Origin: Anabaena sp. PCC 7108
Lineage (GTDB): Bacteria; Cyanobacteriota; Cyanobacteriia; Cyanobacteriales; Nostocaceae
NCBI RefSeq assembly: GCF_000332135.1
Contig: NZ_KB235896.1
Span: 1,809,403 to 1,873,402, forward strand
Direction: 5' to 3'
DNA length: 64,000 nt
Position numbers and translations under genes: made by a program. Below, one piece after another: positions 8,234 through 17,995 of the stretch; position 1 is the stretch's first letter; each line of letters starts with the position of its first letter. The notes under the pieces were generated by a model. That model did no database searches and was not told where the DNA came from. It saw nothing but the letters and a program-made list of their open reading frames with translations.

Positions 8234-9001
8234 TTAAAACTTATAACTCAAAACCTGAATTTCTGTATTTTCCGGTAAGGTCTTAGAGTTAATCACTACA
8301 GTATCACCATTACTCCTTCTCACAGTTACGCCTGAGATCAAGTTAAGAAAATCATCTAGCGGTGTAATCTCACAACTAGCAGAATCAGCCGCCTGGGTGC
8401 GGTAATGGGTAGGAATTACTAACTTGGGATTTAAGACTCCAATTGCCTGTTGTGCTTCCTGAGCATTGTAAGCTTTAGCACCACCTCCTACAGGAATCAA
8501 GGCCAAATCAGGACGACCCATGAGGATTTTTTGCTCAATGGAAATAGGTGCAGCCGCGCCCCCTAAATGTAGAATATTAATTCCCCCTTGGTTCCACTTC
8601 CAAACGGTATTTTTACCAAATTGCTTGCCACCTTTGCGGTCATGGTCTATGGAAATTCCTTCAAACTTCAGACCTTTAAACTCATAAACACCAGGTTCAT
8701 AAATCAGCTTGGGATTTCCTGGTAGTCCCTCTATTGCACCTTCATCTAATAGTTGACTGCTAATCAATACCAAATCAGCTGTAACTTTTGGCAGACGATA
8801 TCTAGCCGTACAGCCCACAGTCCGAAATGGATTGACGAGAATTTTTACACCACTAGCTGTAAACAGAAAGCAAGTGTGACCCAGCCATTGAACAGATACA
8901 CCACTAGATTGGGCATTAACCCGAAGGTGGGAACCTAAATTAGTAACTAATGCTGTCACCAAACCTGCCCCTGTATAGCCCATCAACTCTCGTCGTTTCA
9001 T
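8234..9001 (-). CDS. MBL-fold (UPF0173-like) exported protein with degenerate metal site
   Basis: This 255-residue protein starts with MKRRELMGYTGAGLVTALVT, a double-arginine, hydrophobic leader suggesting export, possibly by Tat. The fold signature VQWLGHTCFLFTASGVKILV matches the UPF0173/MBL group. The expected HxHxDH metal motif is replaced by LISSQLLDEGAIEGLP. LHLGGAAAP stands where LHLGD is usual, while late HY (VIPTHYRTQ) is kept. A classic metallo-hydrolase activity is therefore doubtful. It lies 3 bp after trpG/pabA and 12 bp before the PhzF-like gene, so cotranscription is likely. Confidence 0.85.
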   Translation of the reverse strand: MKRRELMGYTGAGLVTALVTNLGSHLRVNAQSSGVSVQWLGHTCFLFTASGVKILVNPFRTVGCTARYRLPKVTADLVLISSQLLDEGAIEGLPGNPKLIYEPGVYEFKGLKFEGISIDHDRKGGKQFGKNTVWKWNQGGINILHLGGAAAPISIEQKILMGRPDLALIPVGGGAKAYNAQEAQQAIGVLNPKLVIPTHYRTQAADSASCEITPLDDFLNLISGVTVRRSNGDTVVINSKTLPENTEIQVLSYKF

Positions 9002-9004
9002 TAA

Positions 9005-9604
9005 CTACTCTCTTGTCTGTAATTGTTCCAGAAAATTCCGCAGTAACTGCTTACCCGAAGAAGTCAGTACACTCTCTGGATGAAACTGGACTCCCTGAAT
9101 GTGAGGATAGTTCCGGTGTTGTACTCCCATGATTGTGCCATCTTCCACCCAAGCGGTGATTTCTAATACTTCTGGGCAAGTTTCGCGGTCAATCACCAAA
9201 CTATGATATCTGGTGGCGGTAATGGGATTTTCTAATCCTTGAAAAACTCCAACTCCAGTATGAGATACTTGGGATGTTTTACCATGCATCAACTCTGGTG
9301 CAGAAACGATTTTACCACCGAAAACCTGACCGATACTTTGATGTCCTAAACAAACACCTAAAATCGGTAAACTAGAGCCTAGTTCGGTAATTATATCTAA
9401 AGAGATTCCTGCATTTTCTGGACGACCAGGCCCAGGGGAAATTACCACGGCATCAGGTTTTAATGCCCGAATTTCATCTACAGTTATTTTATCGTTACGA
9501 AAAACTTTCAAGTCAGATGCTATCGGGAAATCTACGGCTAGTTCTCCCAAATACTGCACCAAATTATATGTAAAGCTATCGTAATTATCAATGACTATAA
9601 TCAC
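9005..9604 (-). CDS. trpG: Anthranilate/aminodeoxychorismate synthase component II (glutamine amidotransferase)
   Basis: This 199-residue class I glutamine amidotransferase begins [20 protein letters not shown], and has [12 protein letters not shown], nucleophile Cys in [16 protein letters not shown], and the His/Glu pair in [14 protein letters not shown]. It supplies ammonia from glutamine to chorismate-using synthases in tryptophan and/or folate synthesis; one subunit often serves both (pabA/trpG). No trpE or pabB partner is in the window. It is the first gene of the leftward trio trpG-MBL-PhzF. Confidence 0.93.
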   Translation of the reverse strand: MIIVIDNYDSFTYNLVQYLGELAVDFPIASDLKVFRNDKITVDEIRALKPDAVVISPGPGRPENAGISLDIITELGSSLPILGVCLGHQSIGQVFGGKIVSAPELMHGKTSQVSHTGVGVFQGLENPITATRYHSLVIDRETCPEVLEITAWVEDGTIMGVQHRNYPHIQGVQFHPESVLTSSGKQLLRNFLEQLQTRE

Positions 9605-9721
9605 AATTTTTACCTAACTGTATTGGCATCAAAAATATCCATAACTATCAATCAGCATTTTAGAAGGCATATTTGCCAAATTCTTAAATGTCATAGTCAA
9701 AGCTACAGGTACAAAAATTAT

Positions 9722-10186
9722 CTAAAAAGTGGTCATGATTAAAGCTACTAAAGGAGGGAGTAAAAGTGTAGCAGCTACTAATAGAGATACCAAAGCAGAT
9801 ACTAGCACAGCACCTGCTGCACAGTCTTTAGCAACTTTAGCTAAGTCGTGGTAAGTTTGCTTAACTGTTAAATCTACCAGGGATTCAATGGCTGTATTTA
9901 CTAACTCCAGCGTCAAAACTAAACCGCTAGTAATAGCAATTATTGCTATTTCTACAGCTTGTAGATGTAAAAAAATACTTAAGCCAATGGCGAAAGCGCA
10001 TACACTGAGATGGATACGGAAGTTACGTTGAGTTTGAAAACTATAGCTGATTCCAGCCCAGGCATACTTAAAGCTAACAAATAAATTAGAGGCTATCTGC
10101 CAGGAAAGTTCCCGTTCTTTTGACACAAGGGTTGGTAAGCGGTTTGGTGTTGATGGTGGCGAAACTTGTTGTGACATGGGCTGCAT
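9722..10186 (-). CDS. dgkA: Diacylglycerol kinase family integral membrane protein
   Basis: This is a small membrane kinase of the DgkA/UndPK family, which phosphorylates diacylglycerol or undecaprenol. Evidence is KYAWAGISYSFQTQRNFRIH, three hydrophobic helices, the signature LVLTLELVNTAIESLVDLTV with the catalytic-type Glu/Asn, and KVAKDCAAGAVLVSALVSL. A GTG at 10246 would extend the frame by 20 residues, but that part includes a TATAAT-like box and repeat-like sequence. I prefer ATG 10186 (MQPMSQQV) or 10177. The gene commonly lies next to ybeY in cyanobacteria, as it does here (10419). Confidence 0.88.
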   Translation of the reverse strand: MQPMSQQVSPPSTPNRLPTLVSKERELSWQIASNLFVSFKYAWAGISYSFQTQRNFRIHLSVCAFAIGLSIFLHLQAVEIAIIAITSGLVLTLELVNTAIESLVDLTVKQTYHDLAKVAKDCAAGAVLVSALVSLLVAATLLLPPLVALIMTTF

Positions 10187-10418
10187 AACACAAAATATTA
10201 TAAGGTGGGACTCTGGTTTAGTGAATTTTGGATTTGTGTCACCCACAAAGGGGGTTAGCGTAAACTGTGACTTTAGTCGATTATGAAAATAAAACCCAAA
10301 AATCTAAAATTGTTGATCAATTTTAAGGGAGCAATTCAACTTTGACGTAATTTTAAAGAATTTATGACAATAATATTGTAAAAATCGCCACCAAGAGTAA
10401 AAACTTGAGCCATGCCCA

Positions 10419-10925
10419 TTATTCTAAGTCAATAATAATACTTACTCCCTTCAGTAATATAACTTGTTGTTTCAACATTTGCATCAAACTTTCTTCATCA
10501 GGATGATCCCAACCTAAAAGATGCAATAAACCATGAGCAGTTAACCAAGCTAACTCTGTGGACAAACTATGTTCCTGCTGTTGAGCCTGACGCTCTGCCG
10601 TATCTATAGACACAACAATATCACCTAAATACAAAGGTTGGGAAGCAAGCATTTCCTGACTTTGGGGTAAATCTGCCTCTAAGGAAGCAAAGGCTAAAAC
10701 ATCCGTGGGTTGATTTAGCTGACGGTATTCGGCATTTAATTCCTGAATTTGGGCATCATTGGTCAAACGCAGCCCTATTTCGTAACTGAGTGCAGGTGGA
10801 AGATCAGCCGTGAGAATTTCCAACCATTGATCAAACCAGGTTTCCAGAGTGTCCTCCGATACTGGCAGGTTTGGGGAAGATTCTTGCAAACAATTTTCTA
10901 CATATAATGCAACCGTTGGAGGCAC
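10419..10925 (-). CDS. ybeY: Endoribonuclease YbeY (rRNA maturation factor)
   Basis: This 168-residue protein has the UPF0054/YbeY zinc motif HGLLHLLGWDHP (H3xH5xH) near the C-terminus. Upstream is the conserved LRLTNDAQIQELNAEYRQLN and TDVLAFASL, and LGDIVVSIDTAERQA. YbeY takes part in 16S rRNA 3' end processing and 70S quality control. The start used is a GTG at 10925, since no ATG lies at the expected place; the N-terminus VALYVENC fits the family. Upstream on the same strand is the DUF3285 gene, only 13 bp away. Confidence 0.93.
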   Translation of the reverse strand: MPPTVALYVENCLQESSPNLPVSEDTLETWFDQWLEILTADLPPALSYEIGLRLTNDAQIQELNAEYRQLNQPTDVLAFASLEADLPQSQEMLASQPLYLGDIVVSIDTAERQAQQQEHSLSTELAWLTAHGLLHLLGWDHPDEESLMQMLKQQVILLKGVSIIIDLE

Positions 10926-10938
10926 AAAATCTCCTCAG

Positions 10939-11094
10939 TTAACGAGTTAGGTAAGCAAGACCAACAAGCAGACTTAATAAGCCTACAGCAGTCAGTGCAA
11001 AATGTTTAAGGGATGTACCACCTTTTCTGACCATGTTTCTCATGGCAAGTTTGACGTAGCTGGGTTGAGGTTCTGTTGAGGGAGATTTACTCAT
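10939..11094 (-). CDS. DUF3285 small membrane protein (51 residues)
   Basis: A 51-residue frame starts at ATG 11094 and reads MSKSPSTEPQPSYVKLAMRN, then MVRKGGTSLKHFALTAVGLL, and ends SLLVGLAYLTR. That is a basic segment followed by one transmembrane helix, the pattern of cyanobacterial DUF3285. The stop at 10939-10941 is 13 bp before the ybeY start, so the two are probably cotranscribed. It is too short for length-filtered gene lists. Function is unknown. Confidence 0.82.
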   Translation of the reverse strand: MSKSPSTEPQPSYVKLAMRNMVRKGGTSLKHFALTAVGLLSLLVGLAYLTR

Positions 11095-11221
11095 AATTTT
11101 TTCACAATAATCTCTTTTATCACTTTAACAGGTATTTGATTTGAGACAATCGCTCATGCTCAGATAACCGAATTTCTAGAAAAATCGGCTATCTTGTTGA
11201 TGATCTCAATGCTTTTCTCAA

Positions 11222-12344
11222 TTATCCAGGATTGCTGTCTACCAGTTGGTTTTCTTGGCGCAAATAGGCTTGGATAAAAGCATCAATTTCGCCGTTCATA
11301 ATATCCGTAATTGCTGTAGTTTCCGTATTTGTACGTAAATCCTTGACCATTTGATAAGGATGAAAGACATAGTTACGAATTTGGTTACCCCAGGAAGCCT
11401 CTACCATATCACCGCGAATTTCGGCAATTTCTTGGGCGCGTTGTTCTTTGGCGATGATCAATAACTTGGCTTTAAGGCGTGCGAGGGCTTTTTCTTTGTT
11501 TTGTAGTTGGGAACGTTCTTCTGTACAACGTACAGCCAAACCCGTAGGTAAGTGGACTATCCGCACTGCTGTTTCTACTTTGTTGACATTTTGCCCACCT
11601 TTACCACCAGAACGGGTTGTGGTAATTTCTAAATCCTTTTCTGGAATGTCTAACTTGACGGTGTTATCGATTTGTGGCATGACTTCCACCCCAGCAAAAC
11701 TAGTTTGCCGTTTACCATTGGCGTTGAAGGGAGAAATCCGTACTAAGCGATGAGTACCCATTTCAGACCGCAAGTAACCATAAGCATAGCGACCAGTAAT
11801 TTCTAAGGTTGCAGATTTAATTCCGGCTTCATCACCTTCTGATTCTTCAGATAAAGTTACTTTGTAGCCGTGATCTTCTGCCCAACGGGTGTACATCCGC
11901 ATTAACATAAATGCCCAGTCTTGAGCATCTGTACCACCAGCACCTGCGTTAATTGTTAAAACTGCACCTTGAACATCGTAGGGGCCAGAAAGTAATTGCT
12001 GTAATTCCCATTGGTCAAGGTCACGATTCAGCTTGGTAATGGTAGATTCTGCTTCTTGCAAGAGTGCTTCGTCAGTTTCTAATTCTAATAGCTCAACAAC
12101 TGCTCTGGTATCTTCTAGATTGGCTTGCCACTGATAATACTGTTCTAAGTGGTCTTTGAGGTCGTTGAGTTCTTGGAGTATTTGTTGTGCCTGGTTTTGG
12201 TCGTCCCAAAATTCCGGCTGGGCTGATATTTGTTCTAAATCGTGAATTTTGGCTTTGAGTGCAGGTACGTCAAAGATAGTCCTGGGTTTTACCCAGGCGG
12301 CCAGACAACGTTTCGATTTCGCGTTTGAGTTCTAGGACATCCAT
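11222..12344 (-). CDS. prfB: Peptide chain release factor 2 with programmed +1 frameshift
   Basis: Release factor 2 terminates at UGA and UAA. The gene starts at ATG 12344 and runs 24 codons ([20 protein letters not shown] to QDYL) to an in-frame TGA at 12270-12272. The site is CTT TGA C, preceded by an AGGACT Shine-Dalgarno-like stretch, closely matching the known RF2 autoregulatory +1 frameshift signal. After the shift, reading resumes at GAC (12271-12269) and continues to 11222, about 373 residues in total. RF2 features include [19 protein letters not shown] (SPF anticodon-like motif) and [18 protein letters not shown] (GGQ catalytic motif). Low RF2 favours the frameshift and so more RF2. 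Confidence 0.96.
12269..12290 (-). promoter_or_regulatory. prfB programmed +1 frameshift site
   Basis: In gene orientation the site reads CCCAGGACTATCTTTGAC. It has an internal Shine-Dalgarno-like AGGA, then the slippery CUU codon and the UGA stop followed by C. The spacing matches the well-studied enteric RF2 site. Confidence 0.9.
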
Positions 12345-12659
12345 ATTGTTTGCTCAAGTTGAGAGCTATCTTAATTTTAGTGATAGCTTTTGTGTAGCGT
12401 CTCCAAAATAAGCGTTATTGCTTTTAGCGGATAGCTTTTGATTTTAGTTATAACCCTAATTCTAGCTGTAATTGGGCAAATTCTGTGGTGTAAATTACCG
12501 AATAACTTTTAGGTCAATTTTTAGTTAAATTTTGTTTTTCCTTTCACTGATAATCAATACACATCTCCAAAAATTAAACAACAATTAAACAACAATTAAA
12601 TATGTATGACCTCAAACCCCTGTAGAGACGTTCCATGGAACGTCTCTACAATATGTCTA
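12345..12659. other. Intergenic region between prfB and the BI-1 gene
   Basis: No coding frame is visible. It is AT-rich, with a tandem AACAATTAAAC-type stretch near 12578-12600 and the 30-bp palindrome at 12621-12650. The prfB promoter must lie here. Confidence 0.5.
12621..12650. repeat. Perfect 30-bp palindrome
   Basis: TGTAGAGACGTTCCA is followed directly by its reverse complement, giving 15-bp arms and no spacer. It lies 9 bp beyond the stop codon of the BI-1 gene and could act as a transcription terminator stem there. Palindromes of this type are dispersed in cyanobacterial genomes. Confidence 0.8.
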
Positions 12660-13388
12660 TTAATCGCGGCCATTAATGGCTATGAGCAACCGCAGAATAA
12701 AGATGAATAAGTTGATGTAGGTTAGATACATCGACAAGGCTGCGGGTAAATATTCATCATCGCGGTAGGTACGGGGCAAGATGTAGAAATCAACTACAGA
12801 AGCGCCAGCGAAAATAAATACACCTAAACCGGAGATACCGATTTCTAACCAAGATGGTGTGTAAACACCAAATAAGGCCAATACAAATTGGCTGAGGCAG
12901 ACAACCACCAAGGCAATTACGCCTAGGGAGATGGTTTTTGTCAATGCCATACCATCTGATTCTGAGAGGTTAGAACCAATTTGACGGGCAGCAATGAAGG
13001 TGACACCACAACTGAGGGCAGCTATGCCTATACCTTGAATACCAACGCCTTGGGTTCTCAAAGCGACAAATACCAAGCCACTCAGGGTATATCCAGATAA
13101 AAGGCTGTAAATAGCTAATAGTGGTAAGGCTAGGCTATTGTTACCTTTGGATGCGACATTTTGGGCGACAAAGAAGAGAATTAACTCCAGAACTACAGCA
13201 CCAAAGAAGGTGGGAAAGAATAATCCTGGATTGGAACGAATTACTCCTAAACCACCATAGGTTCCTAATGCGGTCAGAACTAGTCCACCTCCAACATAGG
13301 GGAGGGCGTTAGCAATGACATTGGGTCCAACTAGAGCGTTATTTTGAGCTTCGCGGAAAGCTTGACGAAAATTGCTGGTATTGCTCAT
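12660..13388 (-). CDS. Bax inhibitor-1 (BI-1/YccA) family membrane protein
   Basis: This 242-residue protein has about seven hydrophobic helices. It includes VGGGLVLTALGTYGGLGVIR, LAIYSLLSGYTLSGLVFVAL, ASVVDFYILPRTYRDD and SMYLTYINLFIFILRLLIAI, the last two matching the BI-1 C-terminal signature. Family members act as proton/calcium-leak or stress-modulating membrane proteins; the bacterial role is poorly defined. It starts at ATG 13388, is transcribed away from the sigma-factor gene, and is followed by a perfect palindrome. Confidence 0.9.
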   Translation of the reverse strand: MSNTSNFRQAFREAQNNALVGPNVIANALPYVGGGLVLTALGTYGGLGVIRSNPGLFFPTFFGAVVLELILFFVAQNVASKGNNSLALPLLAIYSLLSGYTLSGLVFVALRTQGVGIQGIGIAALSCGVTFIAARQIGSNLSESDGMALTKTISLGVIALVVVCLSQFVLALFGVYTPSWLEIGISGLGVFIFAGASVVDFYILPRTYRDDEYLPAALSMYLTYINLFIFILRLLIAINGRD

Positions 13389-13860
13389 ATATAAAAACCG
13401 TAAATACAGGTTTATGAGGAAATGTGCTACTAATCTCTATTTTTACCAATAGTTGGACTAGAAACTAGGGCGGTAATCTAGAATTTAATTTTTGCAAAAA
13501 TTTAGGTATGGCAAGTGACAGTGTAAAAGGTCTTTTGGTATCTAGGTTTTATTAATACCTACTGCTTCTGTAAGGGATATAGTTTTTGTCCTGACTACTT
13601 TTGCGGTTTCTATAAGTAATCGTGCAAGTTATCAGTTAACTGAGACAGCGGGATGTTCTCAATATTATTACTGAAAGTTCATAGTAATCCTGACAGATAT
13701 AAAAATGCTATTACGTATAAATTAGAGATGACTCTACAAAAGTTCCTGAGAACAGATTAAAAGTAGATTTTTCTAAGTAATATTATGTAGAGATGCGATG
13801 ATATTGAGATCAAGTTCAGTAAAACAACGATGGTTTATTATGTCTTGAATAAGGAAAATA
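13389..13860. other. 472-bp divergent intergenic region (BI-1 / sigma factor)
   Basis: No gene is visible. The region must hold the promoters of both divergent genes. A weak candidate for the rightward one is CTGACA near 13691 and TATAAA near 13719, 19-22 bp apart; I would not rely on it. A Shine-Dalgarno-like AAGGAAA stands just before ATG 13861. Confidence 0.4.
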
Positions 13861-14721
13861 ATGACAGTTTTAAATCAAGTATACGCAACTCCATTCTTCG
13901 GAAAAAGGGGTTACTACAAAGGAGTTGATATGGCAGCAAGTGAGTCCTCTGTGCAGTATGATGGTATGGAGTTATTACACTTATACCACCAACATCCTTC
14001 TATTAAACTACGTAACCAACTTGTAGGAATACATCAGGGTTTAGTGAGGAAGATGGCTTATAAATTTAGACATCAGTGTAATGAGCCGTATGAAGATTTA
14101 GAACAAATTGGTTATTTTGGTTTAATTAGGGCTATTGAGCGCTTTAATCCCAGTCAAGGATATGCGTTTAGTTCTTTTGCCATACCTTATATTCGCGGTG
14201 AAATGCTACATTTTTTGCGCGATCGCTCTACACTATTAAAAATTCCCCGTCGTTGGCAAGAACTTGACAATGAAGGGCAAAAAATTCGTAAAGAGTTGAC
14301 GATATCTTTAGGCCGTCCTCCCAAAGAGATTGAAATTGCTAATAAACTTCATATTTCTTTGCAAGAGTGGCAAGAATGCAAGTTGGCGGCTCAAAATCGG
14401 ATGCCTTTGAGTTTGGACGCTACTTATGTTAATTATATGGATTATCAATTGACTTTGGGTGATATACTTCCCTGTTCCCGTACGGCTTTACTTCAACAAC
14501 AAGAAGAAGAAAGACAATTACTACAGGGGGCTATGAGTTTGTTAGAAGATAACTCCCGCATAGCAGTTGAGTTGGTATTTGTAAAGGAACTTACCCGCAA
14601 GGATGCTGGTAAAAAAATCGGTGCTAGTCCTATCACCGTAAGTCGGTATCTGCATAAGGGAATACAAGATTTAATTGGCTATTTACACCCACAATCTGAG
14701 TCAGGAGTGATGAGTGCTTAG
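13861..14721 (+). CDS. sigF: Group 3 RNA polymerase sigma factor, SigF-like
   Basis: This 286-residue sigma-70 family protein has region 2 in RNQLVGIHQGLVRKMAYKFR and YEDLEQIGYFGLIRAIERFN, then FSSFAIPYIRGEMLHFLRDR. Region 3 is LGRPPKEIEIANKLHISLQE. Region 4 has a helix-turn-helix in RKDAGKKIGASPITVSRYLH. The SigB/F/FliA-like layout and length fit cyanobacterial SigF, which in Synechocystis governs pili, motility and salt-stress genes (known for that species; inferred here). A strong SD (AAGGAAA) precedes ATG 13861; ATG 13930 is an alternative. No anti-sigma or anti-anti-sigma gene is adjacent. Confidence 0.88.
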   Translation: MTVLNQVYATPFFGKRGYYKGVDMAASESSVQYDGMELLHLYHQHPSIKLRNQLVGIHQGLVRKMAYKFRHQCNEPYEDLEQIGYFGLIRAIERFNPSQGYAFSSFAIPYIRGEMLHFLRDRSTLLKIPRRWQELDNEGQKIRKELTISLGRPPKEIEIANKLHISLQEWQECKLAAQNRMPLSLDATYVNYMDYQLTLGDILPCSRTALLQQQEEERQLLQGAMSLLEDNSRIAVELVFVKELTRKDAGKKIGASPITVSRYLHKGIQDLIGYLHPQSESGVMSA

Positions 14722-14885
14722 TTATTCATCCCATCAATCTTTGTCTGATAGCGTAGCCTGGCGTAATCCATATCAGGATTTATTGACTGGATTTAAGGAT
14801 AAACAGGATGAATACAGGAATTTTATCCTCAATTACCAATTACTTTTTTAAACAAATTCCGTACCCAAAAACCCCTGATGGGTTA

Positions 14886-14906
14886 GGGTTTAGCATTGCT
14901 AAACCC
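14886..14906. repeat. 21-bp palindrome GGGTTTAGCATTGCTAAACCC (copy 1)
   Basis: The arms are GGGTTTAGCA and TGCTAAACCC around a single central T. The same sequence occurs at 39079 and a variant at 60491, each in an intergenic position near a stop codon. It is a possible terminator or repeated palindrome; there is no long T-run after this copy. Confidence 0.7.
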
Positions 14907-15016
14907 CTACATGAATCAAATCGGAGGCTATAGATAACTAATAACTTGAGTTAGTTCGCAAAAGTATCATCCCATCCAATATTTCCCATATAAAATCCGG
15001 TAAATCCTAATTCAGA

Positions 15017-17041
15017 CTATCTACTAGATTTCATATCTGCGATCGCTCCCCTGGTCATAGCTGCGATCGCTTTATCAGTCGCTTTGGGTAAGTGATAATA
15101 TTTACCTCCGGCTGATTTTGCTAATTCCTTGGCAAAGCCAGTTGATACAAACTTACTCTCCGTATCAATTACCAATAATTGCATCCCTGAAGCCCGAATT
15201 CTGCCAGCAATATCTAATAATTCGGCTTTGATATCTGGTTTTTCACCTGGTTCTATGGGTTCACCTAAAGAACGAGCTAAAGGAATATTACCACGTCCAT
15301 CCGTAATTGCCACAATCACAACTTGACCGATGTCCCCACCCATTTGGGCATTTACACCCACACGCACCGCTTGAGTTAAACCATGTGCGAGAGGAGAACC
15401 ACCACCACAAGGTAATCTTTCTAAGCGATTTTTGGCTAAAGCAATGGAACGGGTAGGAGGTAATAAAACCTCTGCTTGTTCACCCCGGAAGGGTATCAAA
15501 GATACTTGGTCACGATTTTGATAGGCTTCTGTTAAAAGTTGCATTACCGCACCCTTAGCAGATTGCATTCTATTTAAAGCCATTGAACCAGAAGCATCCA
15601 CAACAAATACCACCAAAGCGCCGGCTTTTCGCACCAACCGCTTAGAACGGATATCTCCCTGTTCGACAATGACTTTTTTATCTGGTTGTCTAGCCCGGCG
15701 TGATTTTTGATACGGGGCTGCGGCTCGCAATGTGGCATCTACGGCTATGCGGCGGGCTTTACCTTTGGGAATCATCGGCTTAATGTACCTTCCCCTATCG
15801 TCTGAGAAGATAATACTGCGACTTCCAGATTTACCTTGCCGTTGTGCCATTTGGGTAAAATAAAGCACTTCTGGATCAAGGATTACCCCTTCTGGATCAA
15901 AAATAAATTCTTCGGGAATGTCGGGTGGTTCTTGTTGTTCTTGGTCTTCTTCTTTCTCTTCTTCCTGTTCTTCCTCTTGTTCTTCTTCTGATTCCGACTC
16001 GTCTTGATTTTCTGGTGGTGGTGGGGGAGGTGGAGGTGGTTGGTCTGGGGGTGGTGTCTGAACTATAGTTGTTCTGGGAACTATCACCAATTCCACAGCG
16101 CGACGTAAATCTTCAGCGGTGACTGTGTTGCGTCCTTCCAAAGCTGCTGCGGCTTTAGCTACTCGTACCGCAAATAGTTCTGCGCGATGTCCTTCTACAC
16201 CCCCGCGAATGGCTTCATTGACAAGGTAGGTAATTTGTTCTGGGGTAATGGTGACTTCTTTTAACCATTCCCGTGCTAAAAGTATCTGAGTTTTGAGTGA
16301 GTCTATGTCTTCGCTGTATTGTTGCAGAAATTCTGAAGGAGACTTGGAATATGCGATCGCTTGTTCAACTGCCTGTACTCTTTGATCTATACCCAGAACT
16401 CCGTCTGCTGATAGTGCGATCGCAATTCTATCAAGTAAATGTTCTCTTAAGGCTCCTTCTTCTGGGTTATAAGTCGCAATAAACAACGGCTTACAAGGAT
16501 GTTGAAAACTTATCCCTTCCCGTTCAATTTGGTTACGTCCGTCGGATAATACTGATAAAAGTTGATTACTAATTTGGTCATCTAATAAATTGATTTCATC
16601 CACATACAGCACACCTCTGTTAGCTGTAGCTAGTAATCCCGGTTGAAAAATCGTATCACCTTGTTTAACCGATTGTTCCACATCCACAGAACCTAAAAGC
16701 CGATCTTCCGTAATTCCCAGAGGAATTTGCAAAAAAGGTGCAGGGATAATTTCCGTTTCTATCTCCTGTCTTTGTTCAGCTAAGAGTTTATCATCCCATT
16801 CTTCTGGATGGTTGGGGTCACAGTTGCTAACGGAATCTTTAACAACTTCAATTGGTGGTAATAAAGCGTGTATAGCACGCGCCATCACAGATTTAGCCGT
16901 ACCACGACGACCTGCAATTACCACACCCCCCAAAACGGGATCTACTGCTGTCAACAGCAAGGCTATCTTAATTGCTTCTTGACCGACTACAGCAGTCAGC
17001 GGAAAAGCAGTCATTGTCGGGGTAATAGTAGGCGCAGGCAT
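15017..17041 (-). CDS. chlD: Magnesium chelatase subunit D
   Basis: ChlD is the AAA+/VWA subunit that, with ChlI and ChlH, inserts Mg into protoporphyrin IX, the committed step to chlorophyll. The N-terminal AAA+ part has [18 protein letters not shown], the P-loop-like [16 protein letters not shown] and [21 protein letters not shown] Pro-rich stretch ([17 protein letters not shown]) and an acidic stretch link to the C-terminal VWA domain, with the metal-binding motif [16 protein letters not shown]. The start ATG 17041 ([20 protein letters not shown]) gives 674 residues, the usual length. An upstream extension to 17179 would overlap the divergent Uma2 gene and is unlikely. The GUN4 partner gene is at 52858. 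Confidence 0.96.
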   Translation of the reverse strand: MPAPTITPTMTAFPLTAVVGQEAIKIALLLTAVDPVLGGVVIAGRRGTAKSVMARAIHALLPPIEVVKDSVSNCDPNHPEEWDDKLLAEQRQEIETEIIPAPFLQIPLGITEDRLLGSVDVEQSVKQGDTIFQPGLLATANRGVLYVDEINLLDDQISNQLLSVLSDGRNQIEREGISFQHPCKPLFIATYNPEEGALREHLLDRIAIALSADGVLGIDQRVQAVEQAIAYSKSPSEFLQQYSEDIDSLKTQILLAREWLKEVTITPEQITYLVNEAIRGGVEGHRAELFAVRVAKAAAALEGRNTVTAEDLRRAVELVIVPRTTIVQTPPPDQPPPPPPPPPENQDESESEEEQEEEQEEEKEEDQEQQEPPDIPEEFIFDPEGVILDPEVLYFTQMAQRQGKSGSRSIIFSDDRGRYIKPMIPKGKARRIAVDATLRAAAPYQKSRRARQPDKKVIVEQGDIRSKRLVRKAGALVVFVVDASGSMALNRMQSAKGAVMQLLTEAYQNRDQVSLIPFRGEQAEVLLPPTRSIALAKNRLERLPCGGGSPLAHGLTQAVRVGVNAQMGGDIGQVVIVAITDGRGNIPLARSLGEPIEPGEKPDIKAELLDIAGRIRASGMQLLVIDTESKFVSTGFAKELAKSAGGKYYHLPKATDKAIAAMTRGAIADMKSSR

Positions 17042-17131
17042 TGTTTCCTTAATAGTTATTATAGTTTTAGGATAGCAATTTCTGGCACATTTAGAATATA
17101 TATAACGGCAATTCCTGAAGGAGCAACATAT

Positions 17132-17713
17132 ATGACTAAGATTCAGGTTAAACGCTTCACCATAGAAGAATATCACCAATTGACCGAAATCGGCTTTTTA
17201 AAAGAAGATGATCACATTCAATTAATTAATGGAGAATTAATAGAAATGGTATCAAAAGGTAGAGCGCATGAAACTTGTTTACGTAATTTATTGCGAGAAC
17301 TTCCTAAAGTGATAGGAGATATAGCAACTTTACAATCTCAAGCCCCTATTAGCATACCACCCAAAAGCGAACCAGAACCAGATTTTGCAATCATCAAAAA
17401 TCGTGATGATAATTATTTCTCGTCACATCCACAAGGGACTGATATCTTGTTAGTCATAGAAGTTGCAGATTCTTCCATAGATTATGACCAAAAGGTGAAA
17501 ATACCACTTTATGCAAAGGCAGGAATTACAGATTATTGGATATTTAATTTATTAGATAATTGCTTAGAATATTACAGTGAGCCATATCAAAATAAACAAG
17601 ATCAATTTGGATATGCAAATAAACGCATCGTTTTACCTAATCAGATTATATCTCTACCTTGTTTTCCTGATTTGCAGCTTGATTTGAGTAAAGTATTTCC
17701 ACTAAATTATTAG
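17132..17713 (+). CDS. Uma2 family (DUF820) nuclease-fold protein
   Basis: This 193-residue protein shows the Uma2/DUF820 restriction-nuclease-like fold: [46 protein letters not shown], and [20 protein letters not shown] with the E-x-D core. It ends with [19 protein letters not shown]. It starts at ATG 17132 behind GAAGGAG. It is divergent from chlD with 90 bp between them. Uma2 genes exist in dozens of copies in filamentous cyanobacteria; the function is not established. Others in this window are at 43794 and 49929. Confidence 0.92.
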   Translation: MTKIQVKRFTIEEYHQLTEIGFLKEDDHIQLINGELIEMVSKGRAHETCLRNLLRELPKVIGDIATLQSQAPISIPPKSEPEPDFAIIKNRDDNYFSSHPQGTDILLVIEVADSSIDYDQKVKIPLYAKAGITDYWIFNLLDNCLEYYSEPYQNKQDQFGYANKRIVLPNQIISLPCFPDLQLDLSKVFPLNY

Positions 17714-17817
17714 ATTCTATAAACTCTATATCTGCGACTTTTTTAAACAGTCGGTAATCTTCTTATTTATTAATAAATTAGGAATCCTTTAAGCATACCA
17801 AGTAGGTTATGAAAACC

Positions 17818-17910
17818 TTGTAGGTTGGGTTAGATGTGGTAATTAAATTATAACGCTCACAGATAAATCACCAAACCGCATCCGCATCTTAACCAAATAT
17901 CCACTATAAG
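17818..17910. repeat. MITE-like element, GTAGGTTGGGTTA family (copy 1)
   Basis: One end is TTGTAGGTTGGGTTAGA; the middle contains AGATAAATCACCAAACCGC; the other end is ATCCACTATAAGATATGTG. The copy at 44414-44512 matches it over nearly its whole length in the opposite orientation. The ends form an imperfect inverted repeat (GTAGGTTGGGTTA against TAACCCAACATCCAC in copy 2). It is non-coding. Confidence 0.7.
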
Positions 17911-17995
17911 ATATGTGTTTACTGATATATTATTAACAGGTTCATCCGTGCCACTTCCAAAAATAATTTTTATATATCATATATACATTGCTATA

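Noticed and set aside
7421-9604. Phenazine biosynthesis cluster
   Set aside because: Only a PhzF-like gene is present; the amidotransferase fits trpG/pabA and no other phz genes are near. PhzF homologues are widespread without phenazines.
16868-17131. N-terminal extension of the Uma2 gene overlapping chlD
   Set aside because: The Uma2 fold begins at the ATG at 17132 behind a GAAGGAG site; the extension is antisense to chlD coding sequence.
17042-17179. 46-residue N-terminal extension of chlD
   Set aside because: Not typical of ChlD, overlaps the divergent Uma2 gene, and the ATG at 17041 gives the normal length.
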